A stretch of 64,000 nucleotides of DNA from CAIXSC01 sp046349935. GTDB lineage: Bacteria > Planctomycetota > Planctomycetia > Pirellulales > Pirellulaceae. Of the stretch, positions 42,274 to 53,060 are shown one piece after another. Location of the stretch: contig JAXMBK010000008.1 in NCBI GenBank assembly GCA_046349935.1, forward strand, positions 310,001-374,000, in the 5' to 3' direction. The translations under genes and the position numbers were made by a program. The first letter of the stretch is position 1; each line of letters opens with the position of its first letter. The notes beneath the pieces are model-generated. The model was not told the DNA's origin. It searched no databases and saw nothing but the letters and a program-made list of their open reading frames with translations.

Positions 42274-42846
42274 ATGCGTGCGATCGATGAGCCGCGGCTG
42301 GAGACCGATACCGCGTATCGCTACGAGTATCTGTGCGAATTCATTGGGTTCGGGCCGGCGGACGCCGCCGCCATTCACGGCGCGGCCGGCGTTCTAGCCG
42401 GACAAATCGGGCAGATCGTCGAGACGACTTACGCCAAGCTGCTCGCCTTCGACGCCACCGCGCGCCACTTCGTGCCGCGGCAGCATGGGTTCGCCGGCGA
42501 TCCGCCCGCGTCGCTTGAACAGCTCCACCAAAACCATGAGCAGATCAAGTTCCGCAAGGAACATCTCCTGCGGTACCTCATGCAGATGTTCGGCGCGCCG
42601 TTCAACGCACGGACCGCGAATTACCTGGACATGGTCGGCAAGATGCACACGCCCAAAGCGGGCAACCCCGCCATCGACGTCCCGCTGGTCCAGATGAACG
42701 CCCTTATGGGCCTGCTCTCCGACGCCCTCCTGGACGTCATCCTCCAATCGCAGCTGCCCCCCGAAAAAAAATCAGCGCTCGCCCGCGCCTTCAACAAGCT
42801 GCTTTGGATCCAAAACGACCTCATCACCCGACACTACAGCCCGTAG
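42274..42846 (+). CDS. Protoglobin domain protein
   Basis: 190 residues from MRAIDEPRLETDTAYRYEYL at 42274, fixed by AGGAG about 8 bases upstream. The sequence fits the protoglobin (globin-like heme) family: EFIGFGPADAAAIHGAAGVL, IVETTYAKLLAFDATARHFVPR, the probable proximal-His helix around IKFRKEHLLRYLMQM, and VGKMHTPKAGNPAIDVPLVQMNALMGLL. Protoglobins bind O2, CO and NO. The divergent hcp suggests NO sensing or scavenging. The stop TAG at 42844 lies in a CCGTAG palindrome-flank sequence. Confidence 0.85.
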   Translation: MRAIDEPRLETDTAYRYEYLCEFIGFGPADAAAIHGAAGVLAGQIGQIVETTYAKLLAFDATARHFVPRQHGFAGDPPASLEQLHQNHEQIKFRKEHLLRYLMQMFGAPFNARTANYLDMVGKMHTPKAGNPAIDVPLVQMNALMGLLSDALLDVILQSQLPPEKKSALARAFNKLLWIQNDLITRHYSP

Positions 42847-42855
42847 CACAGTCCG

Positions 42856-42944
42856 TAGCACAGGCTTCCAGCCTGTGTCTGACGCCTCCCAAAACGGGGA
42901 CAGTGCGCTGCGCGTGCGCGGCCCCCCCGACGCAAGGTCGGGGG
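42856..42944. repeat. Palindromic element copy plus a GC-rich hairpin between convergent genes
   Basis: A palindromic element, TAGCACAGGCTTCCAGCCTG followed by TGTCT, is at 42856-42878. Just upstream a partial duplicate (CCGTAGCACAG, 42841-42851) supplies the protoglobin stop codon. A hairpin CCCCCGAC, GCAAG, GTCGGGGG follows at 42924-42944, near the end of the converging DUF1559 gene; it may terminate transcription. Confidence 0.7.
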
Positions 42945-42965
42945 AGATTCATCGATCGTCCCCAA

Positions 42966-43973
42966 TCACTCCGTCACTTCTTGCCCCTCCCGAGTCGCCA
43001 GGGCATGCAAGACGGTCATCGAGATGGTCGACGGCAGGCCATGAACGGAGCCATCCGCATAGGTGAAGAAGACCGTGTTGCGGTGCGCCGAAAAGAAGTC
43101 GTACGGCTCGCAGTAAGGACTATTCAACGTACGGTTGCCAATGCGGACGAGCGACATCACGGGCGGTTTCTCGACGACCGAGGAATACACCGGCGCGCCG
43201 GGCGTCGTGCGGCACGTTCCGCCGGTGACCACGCCGCACCACGGCGCTTGCGTCAAGATGGCGCCGCGTTCGCCGATCGCGATCGTGTTGCTGGTCCCGT
43301 CCAAGACGCTCGCCAACCGATGTCCGCTGTTGCGCTGAAACAGCCCGTTGCCGTTCTCGGGCTCCTGATTGATGAGTCCGTACGATCCAAAACAGGCGAC
43401 GTAACTTGAGGTGTGTGCGTCGGCCACCGGCTCATTCTGCTCGTCCAGCACCGTGAACACGCCGACTCGCTGGTCGCTGGGACAATTCAGCTGCTTGACC
43501 GACGTGGTGCGAACCGACTGATGTTTGGGGTCTTCCACCGCCGCGTTGAAGTCGATTCGGCTATGCAGCGGAGTTTGTTCCATGAAGTTCAAGATGAGCG
43601 CCGCCCAGTTCCAGCCAGGCGTTTGGGGTTCGACGATGAACGGCGTGGGCGGCGGCGCATCGAAACGCAGCGACGCATACGGATTCGACTCGCCGGCGTT
43701 CGACTTCGGGCCGCCGTCGACCGGCGGTTGGGGCTTCACAATCGTGTCTGCCTTGTTCGCCAGGTAGCCGGCCGGCAGCGTCTCATACGTGTCGTGGTAC
43801 ATGTGAATCGCCAGCCCCAATTGCCGCAGGTTATTGCGGCAGGAGGTGGATCGGGCGGCCTCGCGCGCAGCCTGGACGGCTGGTAGCAGCAGCGCCGTCA
43901 AGACGCCTACGATTGCAATCACCACCAGAAGTTCGACGAGCGTAAAGCCGCGGCGGGCAACGGAGGCAGTCAT
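42966..43973 (-). CDS. DUF1559 protein with type IV pilin-like N-terminal signal
   Basis: 335 residues. The N-terminus MTASVARRGFTLVELLVV is a prepilin cleavage motif followed by a hydrophobic helix. The DUF1559 signature AVQAAREAARSTSCRNNLRQLGLAIHMYHDTY follows. The C-terminus has NTVFFTYADGSVHGLP, matching the family's DGSV motif. It is the second such protein in the window. Its neighbour upstream is the YfhO-like membrane protein on the same strand, 85 bases away. Confidence 0.93.
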   Translation of the reverse strand: MTASVARRGFTLVELLVVIAIVGVLTALLLPAVQAAREAARSTSCRNNLRQLGLAIHMYHDTYETLPAGYLANKADTIVKPQPPVDGGPKSNAGESNPYASLRFDAPPPTPFIVEPQTPGWNWAALILNFMEQTPLHSRIDFNAAVEDPKHQSVRTTSVKQLNCPSDQRVGVFTVLDEQNEPVADAHTSSYVACFGSYGLINQEPENGNGLFQRNSGHRLASVLDGTSNTIAIGERGAILTQAPWCGVVTGGTCRTTPGAPVYSSVVEKPPVMSLVRIGNRTLNSPYCEPYDFFSAHRNTVFFTYADGSVHGLPSTISMTVLHALATREGQEVTE

Positions 43974-44058
43974 GGAACATTCCGGCGGGCAAGAGGGGCA
44001 GGGGGACGGAACAACGAGCCGTGTCCTGCCCTAACCCTAGGCGCGCGCGTCAAATCTG

Positions 44059-46722
44059 TCAATTTCCACGCTGGTCGCTTGCTCCCCCGCGCAGCCGACG
44101 CCGCAGCCATGCCAAGGCGGCGCAGCCAAGCGAACTGCAGGTGATTCCCAGCCCCAGACGCCCACTGAAGGGGTTGTACGTCCAGACGATGCGCTGTCGG
44201 CCGGCCGGCAAATACACCGCCCGCATCACTCGGTTCGCGCGCCTCAGCGGCAACTCGCTGCGTTCGCCAGTGCCCAAGTCCAATCGGTCGACGTGCCAGC
44301 CCGGAGCGTAAGCGTCCTGCAACACCAGCCAAGCAGGGCAGCGCATGTCCACGTCCACCACAATCCGCGTATTCGATTCGGCCCTCACCGCCGTCACTCG
44401 GCCCGCCGGCCCCGCCGTCTCTGCGGCCCTCGCGTTCCCCGGCGTCGGTGCATCCGCCGCCCCGATCGTCTCTCGTCCTTCCACCACCACGCTGCGCAAA
44501 AAGTCGCGCGGCGTCGGGCCGTCGTACAGCACATGGCGCCACGAGGACGCCCCGCCTCCAGTCGCATCCGCCTCCGCGCGCTCCACAATCCAGGCGCGGG
44601 CGAGCGCGGTGCGGCGCAACACGACTTCCGGCTGCCATGCCGCGGCCGACGACTCGTCGTCGTGCGGACGGACGACGGCGTCGACGCCGAGCGCGTCGAG
44701 CCACGATGCGAGCGCCCCCGAATCTTCCGCGATCCCCAGCAGTCCTCGGTGGTCGTACGCCGACCAGCCATCTTCGCGGCTCAATACGCTCTGTTCCCGC
44801 AGCAGATTCGTCTTGGGAAACCACGTGGCGCGTTCCCAGTCGGCCGTCTCGATCAACCGCTCGGTGGAACTGGTTTCGGCCCACCGTCGCGGCCACCAGG
44901 CCGACGACGTGACGCGATACGCCCGCCGGAATTCGGGGGGAACTGCCGCCGACTCGCCCGCACGTCCCGGCGACTCGCGTTGCCGAGTCGACCATGGCGT
45001 CGGTTGCCACTGACACAGCCAACTGTTGGCGGCCAACAAATCGACGGTGTTCCAGCCGAGCAGCAACAGCGGCGCCGCGCGGAGCGGCAGCTTTTCGAAA
45101 CGCGCCGCCGCCAGCAGCAGGAGTGCGCTGCATGACGAGCAGACCAGCGATGTGAAAGCGTCGCGCTGCGCGCCCGAAACGTCGAAGGGGCCGAACCAGT
45201 CGTTGGGAGTCAGGTTCGTTGCAAACTGCACTGGGAGGCCGCCAAGCAACAGTGCGGCCAAGACCGCGTTCAGGCCCAGTAGAACGCACGCCAGCCAGAA
45301 GGCCGCTCGACGCGTTCCCGTCGTCGCGCGCGTCCGGCTGCCAGATCCACAACCCGCGACGACGGCGTCCCAGCCGAAAGCGCCGAGCAGCGCCAGGGCG
45401 AACGCGACGAACGTCCACCACTTGGCCGGATAGCGAAAGGCGTCGTAGCCGGGCAAGACCTGCACGAGCAGCCAATAGAGGCCGCCGACAGGGGCGTCCC
45501 ACTGCGACTCGTAATCGGGCGTCGCCCCCGTGAACCAGTACCGCAGTTCGGCGATCGCCCAGCCCGCACCGTATCGTCCGCACGCCGCCAGCGCTGCCGC
45601 GAGCGCCACGGCCGCGGCGCCGGCGATGCGTCGGTCGGTCCGCACGCCCCCGATGACGGCGGCCACACCGAGCAACGCGACGAGGCTTCCGCCGTACAGC
45701 GTCGGCGTCCAGATGCGTCCCTCGGCTGGCAACTGCGACATCCAGCGCCGATGTTGCGGATACATGCGTCCCCCGGCATTCGGCCAGACCGTTTCGCACC
45801 AACGCCAAGGCCCGACGCTGAAGTCGTACGTCGCCGCCTCTCCTTTGCGACGTTCCGCCAGCGGCATCGATTCCAACGTCGGCAAAATCTGAATGGCCGC
45901 AAGCGCCCCTGCCGCCAGAGCGGCAAGCCCGACGACGAACACAGCGCGTGCTCTGGTCCGAACGCGCTCGCGCCAGGAGACCGCCGGTTGCTCCTCCGCA
46001 GTCGCTCGTCCGCCGACTCGCCCCGCCATCGCGGCCACGAAGGCGAGCAAGCACAAGTGGACGGCCATTTGCGGATCGCCGCCGACGATCATCAGCGCCA
46101 AGATGAGCGCGAGCTTCCAGGGAATGTGCCAGCGCCCCTCGCGCCGCAACCGAGCCGCCGTCTCGAATCCCGCCGCCGCTCCCCACGGCAGCCAGGCCGC
46201 GCCGACCAAGTAGATCGGATTGCTGTACAGGAACAGCACCGCGCCGCCGTAGGTGTAACTGGCGGCAGCCAACGCGGCGCCGGGGTGCGAGCAACCAAGA
46301 CGGCGCGCTGCTTGGTGGACGCCGACCGCGGCCAGCGCCAAATGCAGCGACAGAAAAAGGTGATACGACGTTTCGAAAGAGCAGGGAAGGAAGAATACCA
46401 GCCGACCGGGATACGACAGTGCCGCCGTGGGATCGGCCAGCAGCGAGGTTCCGGTGTTCTCATGCGGGTTCCAGGCGGTTTCGCGCCCCGCCGCGTGCTG
46501 TTTCTGGAGCCAATGCCAAAGCGGGACGTAGTAATGTTGAGCGTCGCGCATCGCCAGGATGCGATCGCCAGACAGGGCGGGGGCGAACAGCCAGAGCAGG
46601 GGAACGCTCAGGAAGCTCATGGCCAGCCACGCCCCTCGCGAACGCCGCCACTTGCCAAGGACGCGTCCCGCGGCGGATACTGCGGCCAAGAACCAAGGCC
46701 GTTCGGCACGCGAATGGTCCAT
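44059..46722 (-). CDS. YfhO-like large polytopic membrane protein
   Basis: About 887 residues from MDHSRAERPWFL at 46722. An in-frame ATG at 46800 adds 26 residues but would overlap the divergent sigma gene start, so the start is uncertain. At least ten hydrophobic segments in the first two-thirds (for example LAMSFLSVPLLWLFAPALSG, LVFFLPCSFETSYHLFLSLH) resemble YfhO/GT-C-type membrane enzymes. The long extracytoplasmic C-terminal part has LVLQDAYAPGWHVDRLDLG and YLPAGRQRIVWTYNPFSGRLGLG, typical of YfhO-family ends. Such proteins are linked to glycosylation of polymers such as lipoteichoic acid in Firmicutes; the role here is unknown. Confidence 0.78.
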   Translation of the reverse strand: MDHSRAERPWFLAAVSAAGRVLGKWRRSRGAWLAMSFLSVPLLWLFAPALSGDRILAMRDAQHYYVPLWHWLQKQHAAGRETAWNPHENTGTSLLADPTAALSYPGRLVFFLPCSFETSYHLFLSLHLALAAVGVHQAARRLGCSHPGAALAAASYTYGGAVLFLYSNPIYLVGAAWLPWGAAAGFETAARLRREGRWHIPWKLALILALMIVGGDPQMAVHLCLLAFVAAMAGRVGGRATAEEQPAVSWRERVRTRARAVFVVGLAALAAGALAAIQILPTLESMPLAERRKGEAATYDFSVGPWRWCETVWPNAGGRMYPQHRRWMSQLPAEGRIWTPTLYGGSLVALLGVAAVIGGVRTDRRIAGAAAVALAAALAACGRYGAGWAIAELRYWFTGATPDYESQWDAPVGGLYWLLVQVLPGYDAFRYPAKWWTFVAFALALLGAFGWDAVVAGCGSGSRTRATTGTRRAAFWLACVLLGLNAVLAALLLGGLPVQFATNLTPNDWFGPFDVSGAQRDAFTSLVCSSCSALLLLAAARFEKLPLRAAPLLLLGWNTVDLLAANSWLCQWQPTPWSTRQRESPGRAGESAAVPPEFRRAYRVTSSAWWPRRWAETSSTERLIETADWERATWFPKTNLLREQSVLSREDGWSAYDHRGLLGIAEDSGALASWLDALGVDAVVRPHDDESSAAAWQPEVVLRRTALARAWIVERAEADATGGGASSWRHVLYDGPTPRDFLRSVVVEGRETIGAADAPTPGNARAAETAGPAGRVTAVRAESNTRIVVDVDMRCPAWLVLQDAYAPGWHVDRLDLGTGERSELPLRRANRVMRAVYLPAGRQRIVWTYNPFSGRLGLGITCSSLGCAALAWLRRRLRGGASDQRGN

Positions 46723-46798
46723 CGTGGGGCGGTGGATCGAAGCGTCGAGCGCGGCGAGATCGCCGTGCGCGCGCTCCGACTTGCCCGCACTTCCCCCC

Positions 46799-47431
46799 AT
46801 GACCTTGCCTCTTGTTCGCGAAGATTTGTGGCGTCGCTTTTTCGGCGGCGATCACGACGCTTTGGTCGACATCGTACGGGATTGTCAGGCCGACCTGCTA
46901 CGGCGCGTCGAATCAGCGATCCTTTCAATCGGCGAAAACTCGCTGGCCTCACGCATCGATCCGCTCGATCTGTGTCAGCAGATCTACCTCACGCTTTGGA
47001 CTCGCCCTCGGTTCCTGCGCGGTCGACCGGTGCGCAACCCGGCGGGCTACCTTCATACGCTGATTCGCAACTGTCTGCGCAGCGAACTGCGCTCGCTGCT
47101 GGCCGCACGTCGCGACGCACGCTTTCAGCGGTGGTCCGTCGAGTCGCTGGAAACGCCGAACCGCGAGTCGCAGTGGCGGCGGTTGCCGCGTCGCCACGGT
47201 CGCCTTGAGCCGCTGGACGTCGCGGATGAAGTCCAGACGCTGCTGAGAAGGCTGAACGAACCAGAGCGCCGCTTGACCCAGATGGTGCTCGACGGCCGGA
47301 ACTGGCAAGAAATCGCGGCGCGGCTTCCCGACGCCCAACGGTCCGACCCGCCGCAGGCCGCTCGAGCCGCTCGGATGCGGTTTCAGCGGCTGGCGGCGCG
47401 GCTGCGCCGCTTTCATGGGGCGGGACGTTAA
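46799..47431 (+). CDS. ECF-type RNA polymerase sigma factor
   Basis: 210 residues from MTLPLVREDLWRRFFGGDHDAL at 46799. Region 2 includes DIVRDCQADLLRRVESAI, SRIDPLDLCQQIYLTLW and NPAGYLHTLIRNCLRSELRSL. Region 4 includes LNEPERRLTQMVLDGRNWQEIAARL and AARAARMRFQRLAARLRR. It belongs to the planctomycete-expanded ECF group. No anti-sigma factor is adjacent. Its ATG overlaps the alternative ATG of the divergent YfhO-like gene (46798-46800), and no Shine-Dalgarno sequence precedes it. Confidence 0.82.
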   Translation: MTLPLVREDLWRRFFGGDHDALVDIVRDCQADLLRRVESAILSIGENSLASRIDPLDLCQQIYLTLWTRPRFLRGRPVRNPAGYLHTLIRNCLRSELRSLLAARRDARFQRWSVESLETPNRESQWRRLPRRHGRLEPLDVADEVQTLLRRLNEPERRLTQMVLDGRNWQEIAARLPDAQRSDPPQAARAARMRFQRLAARLRRFHGAGR

Positions 47432-47505
47432 GCCATGCTCCGCGAAGGGCGGCTTTGCACCGCTATCCCACCGCCATCCCACCGCCAAACTTGGGTCTGC
47501 CGCGA

Positions 47506-47904
47506 CTACTTGGCCCGCTGGGCCACTCGCAGTTGGGCTCGCGCTTGTTCCACGGTGCGATTGCGTTGGTCGAGCAATTCGGGCGTGGCGATCGACTTCT
47601 TCATCGCCGTTTCAATCTGCTCGCGAGCGTCCGCTTCCTTGATTTCGCTGGCGACGATCGCACGGCTGGTCAGGATGGAAACGACATCCTTGGCGATCTG
47701 CACGAACCCGCCGTCGATGTAATAGCGTTCCAGTTTCTCGCCGCGACGCAGCCGTAGTTCGCCGTAGCCCAGGCGACCAATGAGCGGACCACGGCCCGGT
47801 GCGATGCCGATTTCGCCGTCGAACAACGGCAACGCAATGAACTCGGCGGTCGTGTCGAGCACCGTCAGTTCGGGCGTCACGACGACGCATTGAATACTGG
47901 CCAT
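47506..47904 (-). CDS. atpC: ATP synthase F1 subunit epsilon
   Basis: 132 residues. The N-terminal beta-sandwich is clear: IQCVVVTPELTVLDTTAEFIALPLFDGEIGIAPGRGPLIGRLGYGELRL, in pieces typical of AtpC, followed by YYIDGGFVQIAKDVVSILTSRAI and a helical end. It couples F1 to the rotor and can inhibit ATP hydrolysis. It is the last gene of the atp operon, 66 bases after atpD. Confidence 0.95.
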   Translation of the reverse strand: MASIQCVVVTPELTVLDTTAEFIALPLFDGEIGIAPGRGPLIGRLGYGELRLRRGEKLERYYIDGGFVQIAKDVVSILTSRAIVASEIKEADAREQIETAMKKSIATPELLDQRNRTVEQARAQLRVAQRAK

Positions 47905-47970
47905 AAGTCACCCGGTCTAAGTCGCCCAGACTCTGAGAATGTGGACTTCAAGCACGCTGGCTTGCGAAAA

Positions 47971-49419
47971 CTACTTCGCAGCGGCGGCCAACTTCTTGGC
48001 CTTCGCTTCCGCTTGCTCGATTGCACCGACGTACATGAACGCATCTTCCGGCAGGTGATCCCACTTGCCGTCGCACAGTTCTTCAAAGCTGCGGATCGTA
48101 TCCGACAACTTGGTGATTTCGCCCGGCGCACCGGTGAAGACTTCGGCGACAAGGAAGGGTTGCGACAGGAAGCGTTCGATGCGGCGAGCGCGATGCACGA
48201 CCAGCTTGTCGTCTTCGCTCAATTCTTCAATGCCCAAAATGGCGATGATGTCTTGCAATTCGCGATACCGTTGGAGCATGCCTTGCACGCGGCGAGCGCA
48301 CGCATAGTGACGAGCTCCGACGAATTGCGGGTCGAGAATGCGGCTGGACGACGCCAGCGGATCGACCGCCGGATAAATGCCCTTCTCGGAGATGGCTCGT
48401 TCCAAGTAGAGGAACGCGTCCAGCTGACCGAACGCCGTGGCCGGCGCGGGGTCGGTCGGGTCGTCGGCCGGGACGTACACCGCTTGCACCGACGTGATGG
48501 CGCCCTTCTTGGTCGACGCGATGCGTTCTTGCAAGGCGCCCATTTCCGTGGCCAACGTCGGTTGGTAACCCACCGCCGAAGGCATACGTCCCAACAGCGC
48601 CGACACTTCCGAACCGGCTTGCGAGAAGCGGAAGATGTTGTCGACGAACAACAGCGTATCTTTGCCCGTCGTGTCGCGGAAGAATTCAGCCATCGTCAGG
48701 GCCGACAACGCGACGCGGAGACGAGCTCCGGGCGGTTCGTTCATCTGGCCGAACACCATGCAGGTCTGCTCGATCACGTGTCGGCCGGTCTGGCCGATTT
48801 CCGCTTCCTGCATTTCTTTCCACAAGTCGGTCCCTTCACGCGTGCGTTCTCCCACGCCAGCGAAGACCGAGTAACCGCCGTGAGCGCTAGCGATACGCGC
48901 GATGAGTTCGGTGAGAATGACCGTCTTTCCCAGACCGGCCCCGCCGAACAGGCCAGCCTTGCCGCCGCGGACGAACGGCGTCAAGAGGTCGATCACCTTG
49001 ATGCCCGTTTCGAACAGTTCGGTGTTCGTCGACAGCTCATCGACGCGCGGCGCCTCGCGGTGAATGGGCCAGCTTTCTTGGCTCTTCACCGGCCCGCGGT
49101 TGTCGATCGGTTCGCCCAGCAAATTGAAGACGCGGCCGAGCGTTCCTTCGCCGACCGGCACCGACAGCGGGGCGCCCGTATCGACGCAATCTTGACCGCG
49201 CATCAAGCCATCCGTGCCGCCCAGCGCCACGCAGCGGACGCGTCCGCCGCCCAAGTGTTGCTGGATTTCGCCGACCAGATTGAGCTTCACGCCCTTCTGA
49301 TCCGACACGATGCGGACCGCGTTGTAGATCGCGGGGAGTTGATTCTCGGGAAACTCCGCGTCGAACGTCGAACCGATGACTTGAGTAATGCGACCGACGT
49401 TGGCAGAACCGGTAACCAT
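47971..49419 (-). CDS. atpD: ATP synthase F1 subunit beta
   Basis: 482 residues. This is the catalytic subunit. The P-loop is in LFGGAGLGKTVILTELI, with the Glu and Arg switch in VFAGVGERTREGTDLW, LLFVDNIFRFSQAGSEVSALLGRMPSAVGYQPTL and the DELSEED-like IEELSEDDKLVVHRARR. Family identity is unambiguous. It lies between atpG and atpC. Confidence 0.98.
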   Translation of the reverse strand: MVTGSANVGRITQVIGSTFDAEFPENQLPAIYNAVRIVSDQKGVKLNLVGEIQQHLGGGRVRCVALGGTDGLMRGQDCVDTGAPLSVPVGEGTLGRVFNLLGEPIDNRGPVKSQESWPIHREAPRVDELSTNTELFETGIKVIDLLTPFVRGGKAGLFGGAGLGKTVILTELIARIASAHGGYSVFAGVGERTREGTDLWKEMQEAEIGQTGRHVIEQTCMVFGQMNEPPGARLRVALSALTMAEFFRDTTGKDTLLFVDNIFRFSQAGSEVSALLGRMPSAVGYQPTLATEMGALQERIASTKKGAITSVQAVYVPADDPTDPAPATAFGQLDAFLYLERAISEKGIYPAVDPLASSSRILDPQFVGARHYACARRVQGMLQRYRELQDIIAILGIEELSEDDKLVVHRARRIERFLSQPFLVAEVFTGAPGEITKLSDTIRSFEELCDGKWDHLPEDAFMYVGAIEQAEAKAKKLAAAAK

Positions 49420-49512
49420 AATGGCGACTCGCTAACTGGGTGGATGCGGCCTGCGGGCCTTGGTTGCGGAAGGACGACGCGACGAGCGCGATTCGAGTTG
49501 GCTCTCTGCGAG

Positions 49513-50403
49513 TTACTTCTTAAGCGCTTCGACGCCGCCGATGATTTCCATGATTTCGCCCGTGATCTGCGACTGCCGCGCCCGGTTGTAGGCGGTCGAC
49601 AGTTCCTTGATCATCTCACTGGCGTTTTCCGTTGCCGACTTCATGGCCACCATGCGGGCGATCTGTTCGCTCACCGCCGCGTCCAAGAAGCACTTGAACA
49701 ACCGAATCTTGAAACTGGTCGGCACCAACTCTTCCAAAATGCTGGAAGCCGACGGGAGGAACTCGTAGGGCGATCCGCCGGCGGCGGCAGAGGAGCTCTC
49801 CCCCTCCGCGGCGCTGGGCAGGGCGCCTAGCGGCAGCAGGGTTTCCACCACCGCTTCCTGCTTCGAGCTGTTGACGAATTTCGTGTAGGCGACTTCCAGT
49901 CGGTCGAGCTTGCCGGCCGCGTACAGCTCGAGGTAGCGATTGGCGATGGCTTCGACTTCGGCGAAGCCCGGCTGATCCTCGAAATTCGTAAACGACTGAC
50001 TCACCGCTAGCCCGCGGAACTTGAAGTTCGCCAAGCCGCGCTTGCCCGAGACTTCCGCCTCGACTTGCGGCACGGTTTCCTTGAGTTGGGCGAGGGCGGG
50101 GAGGGCTTGCCGCAGCACGGCGCTGTTGTAGCCGCCGCACAGACCGCGGTTCGAGGTCAGCACCAACAGGACGGCCGACTTGGTTTCCGACCGACCTTCC
50201 AGCAAGGGATGCTTCACCTGCAGGCCCGACTGCGCCAAGTCGGCGACCAACTGCGTCATCCGCTTCGTGTAAGCGCTCGCCGCCGCCGCTCGATCCATCG
50301 CCTTCTTGAAGCGGGCGCGTGCGATGAGTTCCATCGTGCGCGTAATCTTGCGGATGTTGCGAATCGACTTGCGTCGCTTGTCGAGGGCACGCGATTTGGC
50401 CAT
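49513..50403 (-). CDS. atpG: ATP synthase F1 subunit gamma
   Basis: 296 residues. The N-terminal coiled helix (SIRNIRKITRTMELIARARFKKA) and the C-terminal helix (MVAMKSATENASEMIKELSTAYNRARQSQITGEIMEIIGG) are highly conserved and form the central shaft. LTSNRGLCGGYN is the family signature. A Ser/Ala/Glu-rich loop (around residue 205, AEGESSSAAAGGS) is longer than usual. A DUF4870 gene separates it from atpA. Confidence 0.97.
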   Translation of the reverse strand: MAKSRALDKRRKSIRNIRKITRTMELIARARFKKAMDRAAAASAYTKRMTQLVADLAQSGLQVKHPLLEGRSETKSAVLLVLTSNRGLCGGYNSAVLRQALPALAQLKETVPQVEAEVSGKRGLANFKFRGLAVSQSFTNFEDQPGFAEVEAIANRYLELYAAGKLDRLEVAYTKFVNSSKQEAVVETLLPLGALPSAAEGESSSAAAGGSPYEFLPSASSILEELVPTSFKIRLFKCFLDAAVSEQIARMVAMKSATENASEMIKELSTAYNRARQSQITGEIMEIIGGVEALKK

Positions 50404-50470
50404 GTCCGCTTCCCAGTCCCGATTCCCTTGCCGACTGCTTGATCCCGAAGGCTCGGCTGCCGCCGCCGCC

Positions 50471-50806
50471 CTACTTAATCAAACGCAGCGTGTAAGGGTA
50501 ACGATAGTAATTCCCGTTGTTCGCTTCGACCGCCGCCAGGACGCTATAGATCATGCCGCCGAGCATCGCGATCATCGCGAAAGGGATGAGCACGATGGTC
50601 ATCGCCGACACCATCGCGACGATGGTGACGGCGAGTTGAAAATTCAACGCCTCTTTGGCTTGGTCCTCGACGTACGGCGACTTCTCTTTCTTGACGATCC
50701 AGATCACCAGCGGGCCGATGATGCCGAGCACGAAGAACGACAGATGAGCGAGCATGGCCCACATCTTGTCGTCCGCATTCGGCGGCACCAGCGGCGATCC
50801 GCTCAT
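50471..50806 (-). CDS. DUF4870 small membrane protein inside the atp operon
   Basis: 111 residues with the DUF4870 pattern: MWAMLAHLSFFVLGIIGPLVIWIVKKEKSPYV, then EDQAKEALNFQLAVTIVAMVSA and a final hydrophobic pair (IAMLGGMIYSVLAAVEANNG). Three to four membrane segments are predicted. It begins 6 bases after atpA and precedes atpG by 67 bases, so it is surely co-transcribed. Its function is unknown. Confidence 0.88.
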   Translation of the reverse strand: MSGSPLVPPNADDKMWAMLAHLSFFVLGIIGPLVIWIVKKEKSPYVEDQAKEALNFQLAVTIVAMVSAMTIVLIPFAMIAMLGGMIYSVLAAVEANNGNYYRYPYTLRLIK

Positions 50807-50812
50807 GATTGA

Positions 50813-52330
<1,518 letters not shown>

Positions 52331-52400
52331 GGGAAACCTCTCGCCGCCGCCTTCAACCCGCAACGATCACCGGGGCCGGCGCGGCAAACCTCGCATGTTC

Positions 52401-53036
52401 TCAGTTGGCGACCACCAGACGATCCAGATTGCGACGCATGGATTCGAGCGACCGAGCGGTCGTTTCTTCACGCATGCGTTCCAAACGATTTTTCACACTG
52501 CCGTCGTAAACCTTGTCGCCGATCCGGATCAACAAGCCCCCCAGGATCTCGGGACGCACCCGAGTCACCAGCGAGACCTGCTTGCCGAGCGACTCGGCTA
52601 GACGATTCCGTACGCCTTCCAGGACTTCTCCTTCGACGTCCGCCGCCGTGGTGATCTCCACCTCGATGCGACCGCGAAGTTCGTCGACCAGCCGCCGCAC
52701 GGAGCGGTTGATCATCCGGAGGCAATCGAGCCGACCGTGTCGGGAGACTACCTTCAAAAAGTTGAGCAGTTCGACGGACATCTTGCCGGCGAGCGCCCGG
52801 TCCAACAGCCGTTCTTTCTCGGCGTGCGCGACGCGCGGCGAACGCAACAGCGATTCAAAGTCCGGCAAACGATCGAGCACGTCCTTCACGAACGACTCGA
52901 ACTCGTCGACCACCTGTTCGGTGTTGCCCGCTTGTTCAGTCACCCCCAACAGCGCCTTGGCGTACACGTTGCCCAGGTACTGCTGACCGGCGTCGAACCC
53001 GTTGCTTCTCGGACCGTTTTGTTGACCGTCTGCCAT
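52401..53036 (-). CDS. atpH: ATP synthase F1 subunit delta (OSCP)
   Basis: 211 residues. The N-terminal domain has YLGNVYAKALLGVTEQAG, and the C-terminal signature is PEILGGLLIRIGDKVYDGSVKNRLERM. It joins the peripheral stalk to F1. It is in the expected place between atpF and atpA, with gaps of 24 and 70 bases. Confidence 0.95.
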   Translation of the reverse strand: MADGQQNGPRSNGFDAGQQYLGNVYAKALLGVTEQAGNTEQVVDEFESFVKDVLDRLPDFESLLRSPRVAHAEKERLLDRALAGKMSVELLNFLKVVSRHGRLDCLRMINRSVRRLVDELRGRIEVEITTAADVEGEVLEGVRNRLAESLGKQVSLVTRVRPEILGGLLIRIGDKVYDGSVKNRLERMREETTARSLESMRRNLDRLVVAN

Positions 53037-53060
53037 CTCACACCTACTCGTAACGAGCGA

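Noticed and set aside
47890..49830. Open frame of 646 codons on the plus strand
   Set aside because: Antisense to atpD and part of atpG, which are certain genes.
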